Part shown: piece after piece, positions 14,152-17,065 of the stretch
Layout of the letters: every line of letters begins with the position of its first letter
How positions within the stretch are numbered: position 1 is the stretch's first letter
Source: Bacillaceae bacterium UBA7792
Lineage (GTDB): Bacteria > Bacillota > Bacilli > Bacillales > Cytobacillaceae
Assembly (NCBI GenBank): GCA_002480735.1
Contig: DLCS01000153.1
Coordinates: 1-17,065 of the forward strand
Reading direction: 5' to 3'
DNA: 17,065 bases
Notes under the pieces: model-generated
Seen by the model: the letters and a program-made list of their open reading frames with translations, nothing else
Database searches by the model: none
Told to the model about the DNA's origin: nothing
Position numbers and translations under genes: made by a program

Positions 14152-15129
14152 TCATTGAAATTGTTCATTCATGACAAGCCAGCCAGCACCGATAACACCT
14201 GCATCATTTCCTAGGGTGGCAATCGAAATTTTCGTCGTATCCTTTACACGGGAAAAAGCGTTTTTGTCGAAATAAGACTGGACTTTATCTAGAAGAATAT
14301 CCCCAGCTTTTGAGACTCCTCCACCAAGGACGATTTTTTCAGGGTTAAGTGTATTGCCGAGATTGGCAAGTACAAGCCCCAAATAAAAAGCTACTTCGTC
14401 GATAATTTCTAAACAAGCCGCATCCCCAAGTTTGGCACAATCAAATACATCCTTGGCGGTTATGCTACCATTTTCTTCATATATTTTCACTAACAATCCT
14501 TCAGCTAACCCTTCCTCTTTTAGCTTTAGATTCGCAAGTCGGACAATTCCCGTGGCCGATGCAACCGTTTCTAAACAGCCTGTTTTCCCACAGTTACATG
14601 GTGCGCCACCGTCTGGGATAACTGTTATATGCCCAATTTCACCAGCAGCACCGCTCACTCCTTGGACAATTTTTCCATTCGTAATGACGCCGCCTCCGAC
14701 TCCGGTTCCTAACGTTACACAAACAAGATCCTTTGCTCCATTTCCCGCTCCCTTCCACATTTCACCAAGAGCTGCACAATTGGCATCATTGTCGATCAAA
14801 GCAGGGAGGTGGATAGCCTCTTCGAGATTTTTCTTGAGTGGATAATGATCCTCCCAGGGTAAATTCACGGCATTATATAGAATTCCTGCCTTATAATTGA
14901 CTGGTCCAGGGGAGCCCATTCCAACCCCTATAAGCTTATCCTTCGTTTCCCCTTGCTCTTTTAATTTCTGATCGATTGATTTAGCAATATTGGCAGTAAT
15001 ATTCTTTCCCGCGTCGGAATGATCGGTTTCGATCTCCCATTTTTCAATAATTTCACCTTCCACGTTGATGAATGCAAGCTTCGTTGTTGTTCCTCCCAGA
15101 TCAACACCTACAACCCATTTCTCCCTCAT
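14152..15129 (-). CDS. glcK: Glucokinase, ROK family
   Basis: This encodes 325 residues. ROK features: ATP phosphate loop DLGGTTTK (10-17), GMGSPGPV, catalytic Asp115 in DNDAN, LGTGVGGGV (140-148), and the ROK zinc motif with His167 (EIGHITV) and Cys178, Cys180 and Cys185 (CNCGKTGC), then LGGGVSKAGD and LGNDAGVIGAGW. It phosphorylates free glucose to glucose-6-phosphate with ATP in the cytosol. It lacks the N-terminal DNA-binding domain of ROK repressors. The best start is ATG 15129, 5 bases after GGGGTG; a GTG at 15132 would add one residue. It follows yqgQ after 126 bases of structured, gene-free DNA and is probably co-transcribed with it from the promoter at 15501-15529, as in B. subtilis where yqgQ lies next to glcK. 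Confidence 0.95.
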   Translation of the reverse strand: MREKWVVGVDLGGTTTKLAFINVEGEIIEKWEIETDHSDAGKNITANIAKSIDQKLKEQGETKDKLIGVGMGSPGPVNYKAGILYNAVNLPWEDHYPLKKNLEEAIHLPALIDNDANCAALGEMWKGAGNGAKDLVCVTLGTGVGGGVITNGKIVQGVSGAAGEIGHITVIPDGGAPCNCGKTGCLETVASATGIVRLANLKLKEEGLAEGLLVKIYEENGSITAKDVFDCAKLGDAACLEIIDEVAFYLGLVLANLGNTLNPEKIVLGGGVSKAGDILLDKVQSYFDKNAFSRVKDTTKISIATLGNDAGVIGAGWLVMNEQFQ

Positions 15130-15255
15130 CACGACACCCCATTCTCTTTATAAAGCCCATTCACTCTATGTTGTTTCTCTCGTACCCGCCCTATGTTTAT
15201 AGGTTCCCTAAATTACACGTACCGAGTAAAAAGCCGTTCACCCATGCACATAGGG
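15130..15255 (-). promoter_or_regulatory. Structured leader between yqgQ and glcK, possible cis-regulatory RNA
   Basis: GCCCTATGT (15188-15196) and ACATAGGGC (15248-15256) are perfect 9-base complements enclosing 51 bases. The same left arm can instead form a local hairpin CCTAT-GTTT-ATAGG (15190-15203), and TAGG-TTC-CCTA (15200-15210) is a third option. Mutually exclusive pairings of this kind are typical of leaders that switch. A palindrome CTTTATAAAG lies just before the glcK ribosome site. I do not recognise a known RNA family. Confidence 0.35.
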
Positions 15256-15462
15256 CTAGTCACTCTTTTGATCCTTTAGCATCCGAATTTCATGTCTCAA
15301 GAGCATAATGGCTGTTTGAAACTCCTTAGTTTCAATTAACTGGGATTGATAGAGTTCCTTAACCTCTTCTTCCATCAGCTCGAGCGTGGCGATTCGATCG
15401 CCTACATAAATAATCGTTCCAAATTTTTTTAGTAATTGTTGTATATCATATATCGTATTCAT
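15256..15462 (-). CDS. yqgQ: YqgQ family small protein (DUF910)
   Basis: This encodes 68 residues beginning MNTIYDIQQLLKKFGTIIYVGDR, the conserved start of YqgQ, followed by LMEEEVKELYQSQLI and a C-terminal helix TAIMLLRHEIRML. It is all helical by appearance, without membrane segment or signal; B. subtilis YqgQ has a solved helical-bundle structure but no known function. The frame runs 21 codons further upstream, but ATG 15462 has AGAGG 7 bases before it and matches the family, and the extension would run through the promoter at 15501-15529. It is the first gene of a probable yqgQ-glcK operon. Confidence 0.88.
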   Translation of the reverse strand: MNTIYDIQQLLKKFGTIIYVGDRIATLELMEEEVKELYQSQLIETKEFQTAIMLLRHEIRMLKDQKSD

Positions 15463-15500
15463 ACGAGACCTCTTTACCCTTAATGACATCACTAAGTCCA

Positions 15501-15529
15501 AGTATAATTCAAAATTTTGAGGCACTCAA
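15501..15529 (-). promoter_or_regulatory. SigA-type promoter of yqgQ-glcK
   Basis: On the minus strand TTGAGT (15524-15529), 17 bases, TATACT (15501-15506); four and five of six matches. The transcript would start about 32 bases before the yqgQ ATG. Confidence 0.6.
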
Positions 15530-15547
15530 GAACTATGCTACGATAAA

Positions 15548-17032
15548 CTACCGGTCCGGATCCTTAGGATGCAAGATTCTTGGTCTTCTATCCTTCAGCG
15601 GGATGGGGGCACGAAATAATACATCGATAAATGCCCGCAGGTTAAAAGGAATAAATGGCCAAAGGTACGGAACCCCAAATGATTTCATTTTTACAAGGAG
15701 GAAAAAAATTAATACAGTCCCAATAATCAATCCATATTGATGAAAAGCAGCCGTTAATAAGAGGAGCAAAATTCTAACAAGCCGATTGGCAAGGCTCATT
15801 TCATAGCTTGGCGTAGCAAAGGTCCCGAGTGCCGCAATGGACAAATACAGAATGACCTCATTTGTCAATAGCCCCACCTCAACCGCCACTTGGCCAATCA
15901 TTAATGCAGCCACGAGACCAAGTGCTGTTGCTAGGGCGGACGGGGTGTGAATCGCTGCCATTCTTAGCATATCAATCCCAACTTCGACAAATAAAAATTG
16001 TAATATTAATGGGATTTGTCCCTCTTCATTTGGACCAATATAGGACAACCTATTTGGAAGAAGGCTTGGGTCAATCACAAACAAATACCATAATGGCAAA
16101 AGAAAAATAGAAGCCCACACGGCAACAAATCTGACAAACCTTAAATAGGAGCCGATGATTGGCTTATTTCGATATTCCTCAGCATGCTGCATATGATGCC
16201 AATAGGTAACAGGCGTAATGATCACACTTGGTGAGCCGTCAACAATAATACAAATATGGCCTTCATAGAGATGACTTGCCGCGGTATCGGGACGTTCTGT
16301 ATAGCGGACAACCGGAAAGGGATTCCAGTGGCGTCCAGAGATATACTCCTCGATCGATTTCTCAGCCATAGGAACGCCATCCGTATCAATTTTGGCTAAG
16401 GAATCCTTTAACTCCTTGACCATGTCAGGATCGGCAATATCCTCAATATAGCTGATCACTACATCTGTTTTGGAGCGTCTCCCAACCTGCATATACTCCA
16501 TTCTCAATGTTTTATCCCTAACTCGCCTTCTTGTAAGAGCGGTATTAAACACAAGTGTTTCTACATATCCATCCCTTGAGCCCCGAACAACTCTTTCAAT
16601 GTCGGGTTCTTCCGGTCCTCTTGCTGGGTACGTACGAGCATCAATTAGGATCACCTTATTGATCCCATCAACCACTAGTGCGGTTGGACCCGCAAGCACC
16701 ATATCGACCACCTTTTCAAGATCGTCAACCGCTTCGACCTCCACGTAAGGAATATACGTCTTTAAGAGGTTATGAAGGACCTGAGGCTCTAAATCCTCCG
16801 GCGAGATTTTGGCAAGAAATTTCATTAAGAGATGCAGAATATCATCTTTTACAAAGCCATCAATAAAGTAAAAGGCCATTCTCCTATCGGCATACTCGAC
16901 CTCCAACTGTAGAACATCAAAGCTCTTCCCGACGCCGAGCTCCTCTTTTAAATAGCTGATATTTTCGTCTATAATGGTTGATATTTTTTTTTCTATTTTC
17001 TGTTCCATCGTCCACCTCATATAGTTTACCAT
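15548..17032 (-). CDS. SpoVAF-like spore germination protein (GerA family A subunit)
   Basis: This encodes 494 residues, the length of SpoVAF. The soluble N-terminal half contains VVRGSRDGYVETLVFNTALTRRRVRD (about 148-173) and VRYTERPDTAASHLYEGHICIIVDGSPSVIITP (about 242-274), the defining blocks of the GerA family. Five or so membrane segments follow (about 297-321, 343-360, 366-390, 394-412, 419-446), with PYLWPFIPF near the end. RFVRF, IHTPSALATALGLVAALMIGQVAVEVGLL and the ending HPKDPDR are closest to SpoVAF, which in spores acts with FigP as an ion channel that amplifies germination. It is expected in the spore inner membrane. The start at ATG 17032 has AGGTGTAGGA upstream; ATGs at 17020 and 17008 are alternatives. 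It is not followed by lysA but by yqgQ, so this is not the end of the usual spoVA operon unless the operon was moved. Confidence 0.87.
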   Translation of the reverse strand: MVNYMRWTMEQKIEKKISTIIDENISYLKEELGVGKSFDVLQLEVEYADRRMAFYFIDGFVKDDILHLLMKFLAKISPEDLEPQVLHNLLKTYIPYVEVEAVDDLEKVVDMVLAGPTALVVDGINKVILIDARTYPARGPEEPDIERVVRGSRDGYVETLVFNTALTRRRVRDKTLRMEYMQVGRRSKTDVVISYIEDIADPDMVKELKDSLAKIDTDGVPMAEKSIEEYISGRHWNPFPVVRYTERPDTAASHLYEGHICIIVDGSPSVIITPVTYWHHMQHAEEYRNKPIIGSYLRFVRFVAVWASIFLLPLWYLFVIDPSLLPNRLSYIGPNEEGQIPLILQFLFVEVGIDMLRMAAIHTPSALATALGLVAALMIGQVAVEVGLLTNEVILYLSIAALGTFATPSYEMSLANRLVRILLLLLTAAFHQYGLIIGTVLIFFLLVKMKSFGVPYLWPFIPFNLRAFIDVLFRAPIPLKDRRPRILHPKDPDR

Positions 17033-17065
17033 CTATTTCCTACACCTCACCATCATAGACATTCC

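Noticed and set aside
15463..15525. Upstream extension of yqgQ by 21 codons
   Set aside because: It crosses a good -10/-35 pair, and the internal ATG 15462 has the ribosome site and the family N-terminus.

Overview
The window looks like a chromosomal segment from a spore-forming, low-GC Gram-positive of the family Bacillaceae (a Bacillus/Neobacillus/Mesobacillus-type genome). The evidence is the gene order, which is largely that of the yqh-comG-yqg region of Bacillus subtilis, together with the AGGAGG-type ribosome binding sites and a SpoVAF/GerA spore germination gene. Nothing looks phage-derived or plasmid-borne: I see no transposase, integrase, CRISPR array, tRNA or rRNA.

Layout. At 1-1456 (+ strand) lie the C-terminal part of an SNF2 helicase (YqhH) and YqhG. 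They converge, across a bidirectional terminator, on the complete late-competence operon read on the minus strand (5702 down to 1479): comGA, comGB, comGC, comGD, comGE, comGF, comGG, yqzE. These encode the traffic ATPase, the polytopic membrane platform, the major pseudopilin and the minor pseudopilins of the DNA-uptake pseudopilus. Divergent from comGA is an HTH regulator with a four-cysteine C-terminal half (5969-6667), followed by a DUF2626 membrane protein (YqgY). From about 7.0 kb on, most genes are on the minus strand: a MidA/NDUFAF7-type methyltransferase, the metallo-beta-lactamase hydrolase YqgX, the lipoprotein YqgU, the LysM/M14 endopeptidase YqgT, the lipoteichoic acid synthase YqgS, a ROK glucokinase (GlcK) with small YqgQ upstream of it, and a SpoVAF-like germination protein. 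A 57-residue membrane protein (DUF2759, YqgW-like) lies on the plus strand at 9188-9361.

Functional themes. (1) Natural transformation: an intact comG operon with a good SigA-type promoter but no recognisable ComK box; a perfect inverted repeat lies between it and the divergent regulator. (2) Cell envelope: LTA synthase, a gamma-D-glutamyl-diamino acid endopeptidase and a lipoprotein. Two of these genes, yqgS and yqgU, carry near-perfect ECF sigma promoters (TGAAAC-N16-CGT), so they probably belong to a cell-envelope-stress regulon. (3) Spore biology: the SpoVAF-like protein, and possibly a mother-cell promoter at yqgT. (4) Sugar phosphorylation: yqgQ-glcK, with a structured leader between the two genes.

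Compared with the B. subtilis order as I know it, the sinIR-tasA-sipW-tapA block is absent between yqhG and yqzE, and the regulator, the MidA-like gene and the spoVAF-like gene are additions. I did not identify a wholly new multi-gene system. The most interesting signals are regulatory: the two ECF promoters, the comG divergent operator, the yqgQ-glcK leader and a candidate small RNA at about 8.15 kb. Starts were moved from the longest open frame where the ribosome binding site required it (yqhG, comGA, comGB, comGF, the HTH regulator, yqgX, glcK, yqgQ).
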